Assembly: GCA_963695985.1 (NCBI GenBank) | Contig: CAVOIC010000009.1 | Span: 186,001 to 250,000 of the forward strand | DNA from: DATBVX01 sp963695985 | Lineage (GTDB): Bacteria > Pseudomonadota > Gammaproteobacteria > Steroidobacterales > Steroidobacteraceae | DNA length: 64,000 bases | Direction: 5' to 3' | Shown: one piece after another, positions 41,922 to 50,860 of the stretch | Position numbering within the stretch: the stretch's first letter is position 1 | Layout: every line of letters begins with the position of its first letter | Notes under the pieces: generated by a model | The model's database searches: none | What the model saw: only the letters and a program-made list of their open reading frames with translations | What the model was told of the DNA's origin: nothing | Position numbers and translations under genes: made by a program

Positions 41922-42172
41922 ATGGCCACCGACTATCTCTTTGCTTCCGAGTCCGTATCCGAGGGTCACCCCGACAAGGTCGCCGACCAGATCTCCGACG
42001 CTGTGCTCGACGCGATCCCGAGCAGGATCCGCGCGGACGGGTCGCGTGCGAAACGCTGGTCAAGACCGGCGTGGTCGTAGTCGCCGGCGAAGTCACGACC
42101 AACGCCTGGGTGGACATCGATGCCCTGGCGCGCCGAACCGTTCTGCGGATCGGCCGCCTGAGGGCGTCTTGA
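41922..42172 (+). pseudogene. metK: Broken, truncated S-adenosylmethionine synthetase gene
   Basis: The first 33 codons read as a normal MetK N-terminus (ATDYLFASESVSEGHPDKVA, DQISDAVLDAI). One base is then missing near 42021, and the frame continues one phase off as EQDPRGRVACETLVKTGVVV, AGEVTTNAWVDIDALARRTV, up to about 42155. Similarity then stops; the remaining roughly 320 codons of metK are absent, replaced by 210 bases reading RRWLREAGFETIDLADNRAP in one frame, which I cannot assign. The gene cannot make an active enzyme. Because metK is normally essential, an intact copy should exist elsewhere. folD follows. Confidence 0.88.
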
Positions 42173-42381
42173 TCACGCTCGCGCATCGAATCGACTCTTC
42201 CGTCACGCCGCTGCCGGACCTCGGTCCCGCGTACCTGCTGCGCCGATGGCTACGCGAGGCAGGATTTGAAACAATCGACCTCGCCGACAACCGGGCGCCA
42301 GTGTGGAGGCCTTTGCCGCAGCCAGCCCGCTCCGGTTGACGCCTGAGCGCCTGACGCGTCACACCTGACTACGAGGTCAAA

Positions 42382-43281
42382 TTGGCAGCCAGAATCATCG
42401 ATGGGAAGGCCATCGCGGCCGAACTGCGCACCCGAGTGGCGCAGCGCGCCGCGGAGCTCAAGAAGCAGCGAGGCATCGAACCGGGATTGGCCGTGGTCCT
42501 CGCTGGAGATGATCCGGCCAGCCGCCTGTACGTCGACAGCAAGAGCAAGCAGGCCGCGGCGGTCGGCATCCGCAGCTTTGATTACCGGCTGCCGGCAACC
42601 GTGTCGACTGCGGAACTGTATCGACTCATCGACGAGCTGAACGCGCGCAGCGACGTCCACGGCATCCTGGTGCAGCTGCCCCTGCCGAAGCAGGTCGACG
42701 AGACCGGAGTGCTGCTGCGAATCGACCCGGCCAAGGACGTCGATGGCTTCCATCCCATCAACGTCGGCCGCCTGGCGACCGGGCTTGAAGCCATCGTTCC
42801 ATGCACGCCGCTTGGCAGCCTGATCCTCATTCGCAGCGTCCGTCCCGACCTCACGGGTGCGCGTGCGCTGATCGTGGGACGCTCGAACATCGTCGGCAAG
42901 CCTGCCGCGCAGCTGCTGCTGCGCGAGCATTGCACGGTCACGATCGCGCACTCGCGCACTCGCGATCTGCCCGCATTGTGCCGCGAGGCCGAGGTGTTGG
43001 TCGCAGCGCTGGGCCGCCCGCGTGCGATCCACGGTGACTGGATCCGCGAAGGCGCGATCGTGATCGACGTCGGCATCAACCGGATCACGGACGAATCCGG
43101 CCGCAGCCGCGTGGTCGGTGATGTGGACTTTGACTCCGCCGTGAGCCGCGCCGGCGCGATCACGCCGGTGCCCGGCGGCGTCGGCCCGATGACCATCGCC
43201 TGCCTGCTGCTCAATACGCTCAACGCGGCCATTCGCTCCACGGCCGGTGCAGGTGAAACGCTCTCACCCTTCCAGCGCTAA
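42382..43281 (+). CDS. folD: Bifunctional methylenetetrahydrofolate dehydrogenase/cyclohydrolase
   Basis: The 299-residue FolD interconverts 5,10-methylene-, methenyl- and 10-formyl-THF using NADP. The active-site Tyr and Lys are in SRLYVDSKSKQAAAVG, then HGILVQLPLPKQVD, DVDGFHPINVGRL, the Rossmann motif VGRSNIVGKPAAQLLL, and GAITPVPGGVGPMTIACLL. The start is a TTG with ACGAGG eight bases upstream; the next in-frame ATG would cut conserved sequence. A non-AUG start is unusual for this gene. It converges on queC with seven bases between stops and supplies the substrate of purU nearby. Confidence 0.93.
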   Translation: MAARIIDGKAIAAELRTRVAQRAAELKKQRGIEPGLAVVLAGDDPASRLYVDSKSKQAAAVGIRSFDYRLPATVSTAELYRLIDELNARSDVHGILVQLPLPKQVDETGVLLRIDPAKDVDGFHPINVGRLATGLEAIVPCTPLGSLILIRSVRPDLTGARALIVGRSNIVGKPAAQLLLREHCTVTIAHSRTRDLPALCREAEVLVAALGRPRAIHGDWIREGAIVIDVGINRITDESGRSRVVGDVDFDSAVSRAGAITPVPGGVGPMTIACLLLNTLNAAIRSTAGAGETLSPFQR

Positions 43282-43288
43282 GGCCGCC

Positions 43289-43954
43289 TTACTGGTAGCG
43301 AGTCGGGTCGACGACGCCGGCCGCCTCGAAGCCCGCACGGCGGATGCGACACGCATCACAGCGGCCGCACGCACGGCCTCCCTCGTCTGCCTGATAGCAC
43401 GACACCGTCTGCGAGAAGTCGACGCCGAGTTCCAGACCACGCCTCACGATCTGCCCCTTGGACAGCTCGATCAGCGGCGCGTGAATTCGTACTGGCGCCC
43501 CTTGCACGCCGGCGCGCGTCGCCAGCGCCGCCAACTTTTCGAACGCCGCGATGAATTCCGGGCGGCAGTCGGGATAGCCGGAAAAGTCGACGGCGTTCAC
43601 CCCGATGTAGATGTCGCGCGCGTTCAGAACTTCCGCCCAACCGAGTGCCAGGGCCAGGAGCAGCGTGTTACGCGCCGGCACATAGGTGATGGGAATACCC
43701 GAGCTCGGATGTTCAGGTACCGCGAGTGCGGGGTCAGTCAGGGCTGAGCCGCCGATGCCCGCAAGATCGACGCGCATGACTCGATGTTCTGCCGCGCCCA
43801 GCTGCTGCGCGACGCGCGCGGCCGCCTCGAGCTCCGCGCTGTGGCGCTGACCATAGGCGCAGCTCAGTGTGTGACAGGCGAAGCCTTCCTGGCGTGCGAT
43901 CGCCAGTGCGGTGGCGGAATCGAGACCGCCTGAAAGCAGCACGACCGCGCGCAC
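43289..43954 (-). CDS. queC: 7-cyano-7-deazaguanine synthase
   Basis: The 221-residue ATP-dependent enzyme converts 7-carboxy-7-deazaguanine to preQ0 for queuosine tRNA modification. The N-terminal PP-loop VVLLSGGLDSATALAIA and the C-terminal zinc site CGRCDACRIRRAGF are both present, with SCYQADEGGRACG between. It begins one base after the queE stop, forming a queE-queC pair at the end of the tol-pal operon. Confidence 0.95.
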   Translation of the reverse strand: MRAVVLLSGGLDSATALAIARQEGFACHTLSCAYGQRHSAELEAAARVAQQLGAAEHRVMRVDLAGIGGSALTDPALAVPEHPSSGIPITYVPARNTLLLALALGWAEVLNARDIYIGVNAVDFSGYPDCRPEFIAAFEKLAALATRAGVQGAPVRIHAPLIELSKGQIVRRGLELGVDFSQTVSCYQADEGGRACGRCDACRIRRAGFEAAGVVDPTRYQ

Positions 43955-43955
43955 G

Positions 43956-44615
43956 TCATTTCCCCGCTACGTTGCCCCACAGGTACTTGTGTAGCTGGAT
44001 CTGGAACCGCACGGGCAACCGATCGGAGAGGATCCAGTCGGCGAGTTCCGCGGCAGGCAGCTGCTCGTGGCTCGGCGAGAACAGGATCGGGCAGCGCGCC
44101 ACGAGCTCGTGCTCGCGGATGAACGCCTTGCTCCACTCGTAGTCGGCCCGATCGCAGATGACGAACTTGACCTGGTCGGTGCCGCGCAGCTCGGCCAGAT
44201 TCTCGATGCGGTTGCGATGGCTCTCCCGCGAGCCAGGCGTCTTCATGTCGAGGACCCGCACCACCCGCGCGTCGACCGCGCTCACGTCGATGGCGCCGCT
44301 CGTTTCGAGCGAGACACGGTAACCGGCATCGCAGAGTCGGCCCAGCAACTGCAGGCATGCGCGCTGCGCCAGCGGCTCGCCTCCGGTCACGCAGACGTAG
44401 CGCGTGCCGTGTCGGGATACCTCGGCCAGGATGTCCTCCAGGTCCCACCAGGCGCCGCCCTGAAACGCGTAGGCCGTGTCACAGTACTGGCAGCGCAGCG
44501 GGCAACCGGTGAGGCGCACGAAGACCGTCGGGATGCCGACCGTGTCCGCTTCGCCCTGCAAGGAGTGGAAGATCTCGGTGATCTTCAGGCGGGCGGGATC
44601 AGTCGACACATTCAC
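43956..44615 (-). CDS. queE: 7-carboxy-7-deazaguanine synthase
   Basis: The 219-residue radical-SAM enzyme contracts 6-carboxy-tetrahydropterin to 7-carboxy-7-deazaguanine. The cluster motif is CPLRCQYC (Cys38, Cys42, Cys45), preceded by SLQGEADTVGIPTVFVRLTG and followed by VCVTGGEPLAQ. The length is typical of the proteobacterial form. It lies between cpoB and queC; tol-pal with queE/queC downstream is a common gammaproteobacterial order. Confidence 0.95.
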   Translation of the reverse strand: MNVSTDPARLKITEIFHSLQGEADTVGIPTVFVRLTGCPLRCQYCDTAYAFQGGAWWDLEDILAEVSRHGTRYVCVTGGEPLAQRACLQLLGRLCDAGYRVSLETSGAIDVSAVDARVVRVLDMKTPGSRESHRNRIENLAELRGTDQVKFVICDRADYEWSKAFIREHELVARCPILFSPSHEQLPAAELADWILSDRLPVRFQIQLHKYLWGNVAGK

Positions 44616-44638
44616 TCTGCCTCAGGCTGCCGCCCGGC

Positions 44639-45394
44639 TCAATGCCCTTCGTCGTTCATCCGGTCGAGCCGCTTGGCGGCCTCGGGTGCGGCGCTGGAGT
44701 CGGGGAAGTCCTTGCCTACGCGCGCGAGTGCGTCACGCGCGGGCTTCCAGTTCTTGAGCTCGTACTGGCAGTAGCCGATCTTGAGCCAGGCATCGGGAAG
44801 TTTGCGCGAGTCCTTGTAGCGCTCGACCACCACGCGAAATGCTTTGAGCGCTTCCTCATAGTTGCGCGTCACGTAGTAGCTCTCGCCCAGCCAGTACTGC
44901 GCATTATCGGAAAGGGGACTCGCTGGAAATGCGACGAGGAACTGCTGGAACGCCGTGGTCGCCTTGTCGTACTCGCCTGCCTTGAGCATGTCGAACGCTG
45001 CCTGGTAGTTGGCGCGATCGGAGCCTCCCGGTACCGGCAATGCCACCCCGCTACCCTGGTCGCTCGCTGCGCGCGTGCCGTCCTCGAGAGCCTTCACACG
45101 CTTGTCGAGGTCGGCATAGAGGTCGCGCTGCTGAGTCTTGCTCTTGTCATTCTGGAACTGCAGCTCCTCGAGCGAGCCACGCAGGGCGCGCACTTCTGTT
45201 TGTAGTGATTGCACCTGCTGCGCAATCTCGAGCAGGCTCTGGTTGGCGATCACGCGCTCGATGCGCTCGAGCCTGCGATCGAGATCGTTGAGCTTGATCG
45301 TGACCGGATCATCCGGCCCCGGCGTGCTCGCACAGCTCGCAAGTAGCGTGATGCAGACAGCGGCCAGCACGCCGCGAATCGCACGGCGTGCCAT
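44639..45394 (-). CDS. cpoB: Cell division coordinator CpoB (YbgF)
   Basis: The 251-residue envelope protein has a signal sequence ending LLASC, which also reads as a lipobox. A coiled-coil trimerisation helix (KLNDLDRRLERIERVIANQS, LQTEVRALRGSLEELQFQND) and C-terminal TPR repeats (YQAAFDMLKAGEYDKATTAF, LSDNAQYWLGESYYVTRNYE, AWLKIGYCQYELKNW) follow. CpoB links Tol-Pal constriction to peptidoglycan synthesis at the septum. I use the ATG at 45394, 13 bases after the pal stop; an ATG at 45418 overlapping pal is possible. Confidence 0.93.
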   Translation of the reverse strand: MARRAIRGVLAAVCITLLASCASTPGPDDPVTIKLNDLDRRLERIERVIANQSLLEIAQQVQSLQTEVRALRGSLEELQFQNDKSKTQQRDLYADLDKRVKALEDGTRAASDQGSGVALPVPGGSDRANYQAAFDMLKAGEYDKATTAFQQFLVAFPASPLSDNAQYWLGESYYVTRNYEEALKAFRVVVERYKDSRKLPDAWLKIGYCQYELKNWKPARDALARVGKDFPDSSAAPEAAKRLDRMNDEGH

Positions 45395-45407
45395 GGCGGC
45401 GAGCGGC

Positions 45408-45932
45408 TCAGTTGCCATAGACGATTTCGACACGACGATCCTTCGCCCAGGCCACCTCGTCACTTCCTTGCACCGCCGGGCGCTCCTCGCCGTAGCTCAC
45501 GGTGGTGATCTGACCTTCTCCAACGCCGAGCAGCATGAGTGCGCGCCGCACGGATTGCGCCCGTCGCTCACCCAGTCCGATGTTGTATTCACGCGAGCCC
45601 CGTTCGTCCGCGTGCCCTTCCAATCTGATCTTGAGCGATGGATTGCTCGCGAGCCGTCGCGCATGCGCCGCGACGATGTCGTGAAACTCCGCCCGGATGT
45701 CGGCATTGTCGAAATCGAAGTAGATGATGCGCTGGCTGAGGTTCGCCTGCTCGCGTGCCGCTTCATCCCCGACTGCCTTGGCTTCGCCCGTGCCGCTCGT
45801 TTCGAGACCTGGCGTGGTCGCGCCAGTGCCTTCCGTCGTTCCCGCAGGCGGTTCCTTCACGGCATTCTGTTTCGGGCAGCCCACCAGCAGCATCGTGGCG
45901 GAGAGCATCGTCAGCAGCAGGGCGTTTCGCAT
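45408..45932 (-). CDS. pal: Peptidoglycan-associated lipoprotein Pal
   Basis: The 174-residue outer-membrane lipoprotein has signal peptide and lipobox LLVGC with the lipidated Cys at residue 19. A Gly/Thr-rich linker leads to an OmpA-type peptidoglycan-binding domain: IIYFDFDNADIRAEFHDIV, LEGHADERGSREYNIGLGER, RAQSVRRAL, RRVEIVYGN. It anchors the outer membrane to the cell wall and binds TolB. The start at 45932 is preceded by a GGAG; a longer in-frame start adds 16 non-signal residues. Confidence 0.95.
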   Translation of the reverse strand: MRNALLLTMLSATMLLVGCPKQNAVKEPPAGTTEGTGATTPGLETSGTGEAKAVGDEAAREQANLSQRIIYFDFDNADIRAEFHDIVAAHARRLASNPSLKIRLEGHADERGSREYNIGLGERRAQSVRRALMLLGVGEGQITTVSYGEERPAVQGSDEVAWAKDRRVEIVYGN

Positions 45933-46023
45933 TTCCCGTATCTCCAGTGCGCAAACAATCAGGGCGTCGATTTCTACCACAGACGCTGCAGCGGCGACAC
46001 CCCTGCAGACGGCGTCAATCCGC

Positions 46024-47358
46024 TCATGAAGCCGGCCACGGCGACCAGATCGGCTCGCGAATGTCGCCCTGCTCCGCTGCGATGCGCTGATGCACGCTGC
46101 CGTCGACCGAAACGGTAGCCAGCACGCCGCGCCCCTTGTCCTGCGTGCCGTAGATCAGCACGGCGCCGTTGGGTGCAAAGCTGGGCGACTCATCGAGACT
46201 GCCCTGCGTGAGCACGCGCGTCGCTCGGTTCTTCAGGTTCATGACCGCGATGCGATATGCACCGCCGTCGAGCGTCACCATCGCCAGCTGTGTGCCGTCA
46301 GGCGAGATGCGTGGCCGCGCGTTGTAGGTGCCCTCAAACGTGATGCGCTGGGCACGCTCGCCCGTACCGAGGCCGGCGCGATAGATCTGGGGCGCACCGG
46401 AGCGGTCGGACGTGAAATACAGGCTCCTGCCATCGGGGGACCAGGCGGCCTCTGTATCGATGGCGTTGTCATCCGTGACGCGTGTCAGTGCCTGATCGCC
46501 CAAACTCAGTACGTACACATCGAGATTGCCATCCTTGTGGGAGAGCGTGAGAGCGAGTCGCCTGCCATCGGGCGACCACGCGGGCGCGCCATTGATGCCG
46601 GCGCGCGCCGATACCCGGCTGCGCTCGCCGGTGCGCAGAACCTGCACGAACACCGCGGCCACGCGATTCTCGAACGATACGTACGCCAGGCTCTGACCGT
46701 CCGGAGACCAGGCCGGCGACATGATCGGCTCGGAGGACTGCGCCACGACGCGCGGATTCATGCCGTCCGCATCCGCAACCACCAGCTGGTATCGCAGTGC
46801 CGGCGCCCGGCCCGAGACCGCCACGTACGCGACGCGAGTGGAGAATGCGCCGGGAATGCCGGTGAGTTTCTCGAAAATCCGGTCGCTCACCCGATGGGCA
46901 GCCGCGCGCAACGTCGCGCTTGCCGCCGGCTGATCAAACTCTAGGAGCTTCTGCCCGTTCAGTACGTTGACGAGCGCAAAGCGGATCATGTATTGGCCCT
47001 GGGCCTGTGGCTGCAGCTCGCCCACCACGACGAAGTCATTGCGCAGCATCCGCCAGTCGTCCGGCACCACGTCACTTGCCCGGGTCGGCAAGTCCACGAT
47101 GTCGTTACGCGCCATCGGCCGAAAGCGCCCGCTGCGCTGCAGGTCGCTGCTCACGACCGCGGCGACATCCATGGGCGCTCCATCGACGCCCGACCAGCCA
47201 AACGGCACGATCGCGATCGGGATCGGGTCACTCACGCCTTCGGTGATCTCGACAGTCAGTTCGGCGCGCGCCGGAGCGCTGTGCATGAACGCACCCGCGA
47301 CGGCAGCGGTCGCCATCGCACCTATCAGCCCAATTACCTGCTTCCTGCCTGGATTCAC
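46024..47358 (-). CDS. tolB: Tol-Pal system protein TolB
   Basis: The 444-residue periplasmic protein has a signal peptide (IGLIGAMATAAVAGAFMHSA, cleavage after ARA), an N-terminal alpha/beta domain (IPIAIVPFGW, AAVVSSDLQRSGRFRPM) and a C-terminal six-bladed WD40-like propeller with repeated SPDG turns (PAWSPDGQSLAYVS, PAWSPDGRRLALTL, AAWSPDGRSLYFTS, PRISPDGTQLAMVT). It shuttles between TolA and Pal. The Pal gene follows after 91 bases and TolA precedes by 37. Confidence 0.96.
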   Translation of the reverse strand: MNPGRKQVIGLIGAMATAAVAGAFMHSAPARAELTVEITEGVSDPIPIAIVPFGWSGVDGAPMDVAAVVSSDLQRSGRFRPMARNDIVDLPTRASDVVPDDWRMLRNDFVVVGELQPQAQGQYMIRFALVNVLNGQKLLEFDQPAASATLRAAAHRVSDRIFEKLTGIPGAFSTRVAYVAVSGRAPALRYQLVVADADGMNPRVVAQSSEPIMSPAWSPDGQSLAYVSFENRVAAVFVQVLRTGERSRVSARAGINGAPAWSPDGRRLALTLSHKDGNLDVYVLSLGDQALTRVTDDNAIDTEAAWSPDGRSLYFTSDRSGAPQIYRAGLGTGERAQRITFEGTYNARPRISPDGTQLAMVTLDGGAYRIAVMNLKNRATRVLTQGSLDESPSFAPNGAVLIYGTQDKGRGVLATVSVDGSVHQRIAAEQGDIREPIWSPWPAS

Positions 47359-47395
47359 CCGTCACCTCGCATCAGATTGCAATTACAGCCCAGGA

Positions 47396-48190
47396 TCACT
47401 CGCCGGGCTTGAACTCTAGCTTGAGATTCCTTTCGAACAACGCCGGGTCCGGCGGTTCCGGCAGCGGCGAGGCCCGATAGACCGCGGCCTCGATCGACTG
47501 ACGCACGACCTCATCGCCGTTGCACTCTCCGATCTTGACGCCCACAACCTCACCGCCCGGTACCTGTGTCACGTTGACTATGCAACGCAGGCCTTCACGG
47601 GCACTGGCCGGACGAATCCATGCGCGCTGGATCCGCGCCTGGATCTGCGCCACGTACTGAGCCAGCTGACCCGAGTCTACGGCTGCACTGCGCCGCTCCT
47701 CTTCGGCCAGCCGGCGCTTGAGCTCCGCCTCACTCTCCTGGCGCTGCTTGGCTTCCTGCTGCTTGCGCTTCTTGTCCGCGGCGGCCTTCGCCTGCTGCTG
47801 GCGCTTGGCCTCTTCGGCCTTCTTCGCCTCCTCCTGCTCCTGCTGGCGCTTCTGCTCGCGCTCCTGCGCCAGCTTCTCCTCCGATTCGCGCTGTTGCTTC
47901 AGGTCCTCGAGGCGCTGCTGCTCCTCTGCGCGCTCACGCCGCGCCTGTTCCGCCTGCTCACGCTCTTGCTGCGCCTGGCGTGCGCGCTCCTTCTCCTCTT
48001 CGTCCAGACGGCGCGCCTCCTCATCGATGCGCCGTTCGTCCACCACCGTGGCTTCGATCGCCGGCTGTGGATGCGGCGTGGGCCGCGAGCGCAACGACAC
48101 GAATCCGTAGGCCAGCAGTCCGATGACGATCGCGTGCAGCAGTATCGAGAGCGTCAGCGTCAGCGCATGTTCGCGGGCGAAGCCTGCCAT
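47396..48190 (-). CDS. tolA: Tol-Pal system protein TolA
   Basis: The 264-residue protein has one N-terminal membrane helix (ALTLTLSILLHAIVIGLLAY), a long charged helical region rich in Glu/Arg/Gln/Lys/Ala (residues about 50-170) and a C-terminal domain (YVAQIQARIQRAWIRPASA, LRCIVNVTQVPGGEVVGVKI, AVYRASPLPEPPDP). It spans the periplasm to couple TolQR to Pal/TolB. The helical domain is much shorter than in E. coli TolA (421 residues). It starts two bases after tolR. Confidence 0.95.
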   Translation of the reverse strand: MAGFAREHALTLTLSILLHAIVIGLLAYGFVSLRSRPTPHPQPAIEATVVDERRIDEEARRLDEEEKERARQAQQEREQAEQARRERAEEQQRLEDLKQQRESEEKLAQEREQKRQQEQEEAKKAEEAKRQQQAKAAADKKRKQQEAKQRQESEAELKRRLAEEERRSAAVDSGQLAQYVAQIQARIQRAWIRPASAREGLRCIVNVTQVPGGEVVGVKIGECNGDEVVRQSIEAAVYRASPLPEPPDPALFERNLKLEFKPGE

Positions 48191-48192
48191 GA

Positions 48193-48657
48193 CTAGCGAT
48201 CGGTCCGTTGGTCCTCGGGAAGCTTCTCCGGATCGGTGATGAAGCCCACTTTCTTTGCGCCCGCTTTCTGCAGCAGCACCATCGCCCGCACCACGCGCCC
48301 ATACGAGACCGACTCGTCGGCCTTCACCAGCACCGGCGTCTGCTGGTCCCGTCGCAAGACCGCAGCCGCGCGCGCCTGCACCGTGGCCGGGTCGAGCGGC
48401 TGGTCCTTGTCGCGCCCGATGTTGAGATACAGCCGCCCCTTCGCATCCACGCTCAGCACCAGCGGCTGGTGCTGCTTGAGCATGTCGGGATCGAGCGGCT
48501 CCGCGCCGGCATCGGGAAGCTCTACCTTGATCCCCTGCGTCAGGAGCGGCGCCGTGATCATGAAAATGATGAGCAGCACCAGCATCACGTCGATATACGG
48601 CACGACGTTGATCTCGCCCATCAGCTTGCGGCCGCGACTGCGCTTCGGCTGCGGCAT
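48193..48657 (-). CDS. tolR: Tol-Pal system protein TolR
   Basis: The 154-residue ExbD/TolR-family protein has one membrane helix containing the proton-path Asp (INVVPYIDVMLVLLIIFMIT) and a periplasmic dimerisation domain (GIKVELPDAGAE, VRAMVLLQKAGAKKVGFITDP). With TolQ it forms the proton-driven motor of the Tol system. Start and stop are within a few bases of tolQ and tolA. Confidence 0.96.
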   Translation of the reverse strand: MPQPKRSRGRKLMGEINVVPYIDVMLVLLIIFMITAPLLTQGIKVELPDAGAEPLDPDMLKQHQPLVLSVDAKGRLYLNIGRDKDQPLDPATVQARAAAVLRRDQQTPVLVKADESVSYGRVVRAMVLLQKAGAKKVGFITDPEKLPEDQRTDR

Positions 48658-48658
48658 C

Positions 48659-49342
48659 TCAGACCGCCCGGGCGGCGGCGTGCCGCTGCAGGATCGTGGC
48701 GAACTCTTCCATAAAAGTGTCGTAGCGCAGCTCGATGCGGCCGACCTGGTCCGCGTAGCGGTTGTAGGCGATGACCGCGGGGATCGCGGCGAACAGTCCC
48801 ATCGCTGTCGCGATCAGCGCTTCGGCGATGCCCGGCGCGACCATCGCGAGTGTCGCTTGCTGCACGTTCCCCAGCGAGTGGAACGAATTCATGATGCCCC
48901 ACACCGTGCCGAACAGCCCGACGTAGGGGCTGGTCGAGCCGATGGTCGCGAGCATCGCAAGATTGTGCTCGAGGCGGTCCACTTCCCGCATCTGTGCGAC
49001 GCGCATCGCGCGCTGCGCGCCTTCGAGCAGCTGCGCCGGGGCGACGCCGCTCTGCTGGCGCAGCCGCCCGAACTCGCGAAAGCCGGATTCGAAGATGCTC
49101 TCCATGCCGTTGCTGCCGCCCTCGCGCGCTTCGATCGAGCGATACAGGGTCGACAGGTCGCCGCCGGACCAGAAATTACCTTCGAACGCGTCGGCCTCCG
49201 TGCGGGCACGGCGAATCAGGGCACGCTTGCGCAGAATCACGGCCCACGATGCGATCGAGGCGCCGAGGAGCAGTGCCAGCACCAGCTGCACCACGAAACT
49301 GGCGTCGAGCACCAGCCTGATGACCGAAAGATCCGACGTCAT
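48659..49342 (-). CDS. tolQ: Tol-Pal system protein TolQ
   Basis: The 227-residue ExbB/TolQ-family inner-membrane protein has three helices: an N-terminal one (VVQLVLALLLGASIASWAVIL) and two in the conserved core, LATIGSTSPYVGLFGTVWGIM and GIAEALIATAMGLFAAIPAVI. The Thr residues in these helices line the proton channel. It works with TolR and TolA in outer-membrane constriction. It starts seven bases after ybgC. Confidence 0.96.
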   Translation of the reverse strand: MTSDLSVIRLVLDASFVVQLVLALLLGASIASWAVILRKRALIRRARTEADAFEGNFWSGGDLSTLYRSIEAREGGSNGMESIFESGFREFGRLRQQSGVAPAQLLEGAQRAMRVAQMREVDRLEHNLAMLATIGSTSPYVGLFGTVWGIMNSFHSLGNVQQATLAMVAPGIAEALIATAMGLFAAIPAVIAYNRYADQVGRIELRYDTFMEEFATILQRHAAARAV

Positions 49343-49349
49343 TCCTTAA

Positions 49350-49766
49350 TTACTCCTTCTGCGTGGCCATGGCCTTGAGCAGACTCTCCGGCAGGCGGCG
49401 GGGTCGCAGCGTGGCGCAGTCGAGACAGGCCGCGCGTGCGCGCGCGCGCACCAACAGCTCGCCCCCAACCTGCTGCCGATAAACCTCCTGCGAGAACGCG
49501 AAGCTCGCGCGCCCCTCGGACTTGATGGTACAGGTCACGATGAGCAGGTCGTCGAGGCGCGCGGGCAGGAGGTAGTCCACGCTCACCGACACGATCGTGA
49601 ACATCACGCCCTGCTCCTGGGCCATCCGGTTCTGGTGGATTCCGATATCGCGCAACAGTTCCGTGCGCGCGCGCTCCATGAACTTGAGATAGTTGGCGTA
49701 ATAGACGATGCCCCCGGCGTCGGTGTCCTCCCAGTACACGCGCACTGGAAAAGTGAATGGACTCAT
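49350..49766 (-). CDS. ybgC: Acyl-CoA thioesterase YbgC
   Basis: The 138-residue 4HBT hotdog-fold thioesterase begins FPVRVYWEDTDAGGIVYYANYLKFMERARTE (seen as VYWEDTDAGGIVYYANYL), which holds the catalytic Asp of the tol-pal type enzymes. LLPARLDDLLIVTC and FSQEVYRQ follow. It hydrolyses short or medium acyl-CoAs and is the standard first gene of the tol operon. The ATG at 49766 is chosen because the longer open frame upstream has no conserved sequence. Confidence 0.94.
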   Translation of the reverse strand: MSPFTFPVRVYWEDTDAGGIVYYANYLKFMERARTELLRDIGIHQNRMAQEQGVMFTIVSVSVDYLLPARLDDLLIVTCTIKSEGRASFAFSQEVYRQQVGGELLVRARARAACLDCATLRPRRLPESLLKAMATQKE

Positions 49767-49809
49767 GCCAGCGTGCGCTCCCGCCTGGGTTGCAGGCGCA
49801 TGCCGCAGT

Positions 49810-50859
49810 TCACTGCTTGCCCTCGCCGAACAACGGCAGGCTGCCCGGTCCGCGCTCGGCATCCGGCGCCCTGAGACCGAAGTGCAGGTACGCGACACGC
49901 GTCGCCATCCGTCCGCGTGCCGTGCGCATCATGAAGCCCTGCTGGATCAGGAACGGCTCGATCACATCTTCGATCGTGTCGCGTTCCTCGCCGACTGCGG
50001 CCGCCAGGCTGTCGACGCCCACGGGGCCACCGGAGAATTTCTCGATGATCGTCAGCAGGACTTTGCGGTCCAGCGTGTCGAATCCCTGCGGGTCCACCTC
50101 CAGCAGGTCGAGGGCCGCCGTCGCCACCTCGTCGGTAATATGACCTTGGGCTTTTACCTCGGCAAAATCGCGCACCCGGCGCAGCAGACGGTTGGCAATG
50201 CGTGGTGTGCCGCGCGAGCGCGTCGCGATGCGGTGCGCCCCGGCCACATCGATCGGCAGCCCGAGAATGCGCGCCGAGCGCGCGACGATGCGCTCGATCT
50301 CCTCGACGGCGTAGAACTCGAGCCGCTGCACGATTCCGAAACGGTCGCGCAGCGGCGAGGTCAGGAGTCCCGCCCGCGTCGTAGCGCCGATGAGCGTGAA
50401 CGGCGGCAGGTTCAGCTTGATCGAGCGCGCCGCTGGTCCCTCGCCAATCATGATGTCGAGCTGGAAGTCTTCCATCGCCGGGTAGAGGATCTCCTCCACC
50501 ACCGGGCTCAGGCGGTGGATCTCGTCGACGAACAGCACGTCGCGCGGCTGCAGGTTGGTGAGCAGCGCGGCGAGATCGCCGGGGCGCTCGAGTACCGGGC
50601 CGGACGTCTGGCGCAGGTTCACGGCGAGCTCGTTCGCGACGATGTGCGCCAGCGTGGTTTTGCCGAGACCTGGGGGGCCGAATATGAGCACGTGGTCGAG
50701 CGCATCGCCGCGATTGCGTGCGGCGGTGATGAAGATATCCATCTGCGCCTTTACCGCGGACTGGCCCACGTAGTCGGCGAGCACGCGCGGACGGACAGCG
50801 CGCTCCGCGGCTTCATCCTCGCCGGTTTCCGTCGGACCGATGACGCGCTCTTCGCTCAC
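49810..50859 (-). CDS. ruvB: Holliday junction branch-migration helicase RuvB
   Basis: The 349-residue AAA+ motor has RPRVLADYVGQSAVKAQMDI, Walker A GPPGLGKTTLAHIVANEL, Walker B LFVDEIHRL, sensor 1 LIGATTRAG, arginine finger region SPLRDRFGIVQRLEFY, and the C-terminal winged helix (KFSGGPVGVDSLAAAVGEE). It drives branch migration with RuvA during recombinational repair. It starts one base after ruvA. Confidence 0.97.
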   Translation of the reverse strand: MSEERVIGPTETGEDEAAERAVRPRVLADYVGQSAVKAQMDIFITAARNRGDALDHVLIFGPPGLGKTTLAHIVANELAVNLRQTSGPVLERPGDLAALLTNLQPRDVLFVDEIHRLSPVVEEILYPAMEDFQLDIMIGEGPAARSIKLNLPPFTLIGATTRAGLLTSPLRDRFGIVQRLEFYAVEEIERIVARSARILGLPIDVAGAHRIATRSRGTPRIANRLLRRVRDFAEVKAQGHITDEVATAALDLLEVDPQGFDTLDRKVLLTIIEKFSGGPVGVDSLAAAVGEERDTIEDVIEPFLIQQGFMMRTARGRMATRVAYLHFGLRAPDAERGPGSLPLFGEGKQ

Positions 50860-50860
50860 G

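Noticed and set aside
42173..42381. Separate small gene between the metK remnant and folD
   Set aside because: One frame reads like a protein tail (RRWLREAGFETIDLADNRAP) but has no start, no ribosome site and no family I can name. It is kept only as unassigned sequence.
47718..48110. Ser/Cys-rich plus-strand open frame opposite tolA
   Set aside because: It is the antisense of the Glu/Gln/Arg-rich TolA helix; such frames are open only because of composition.
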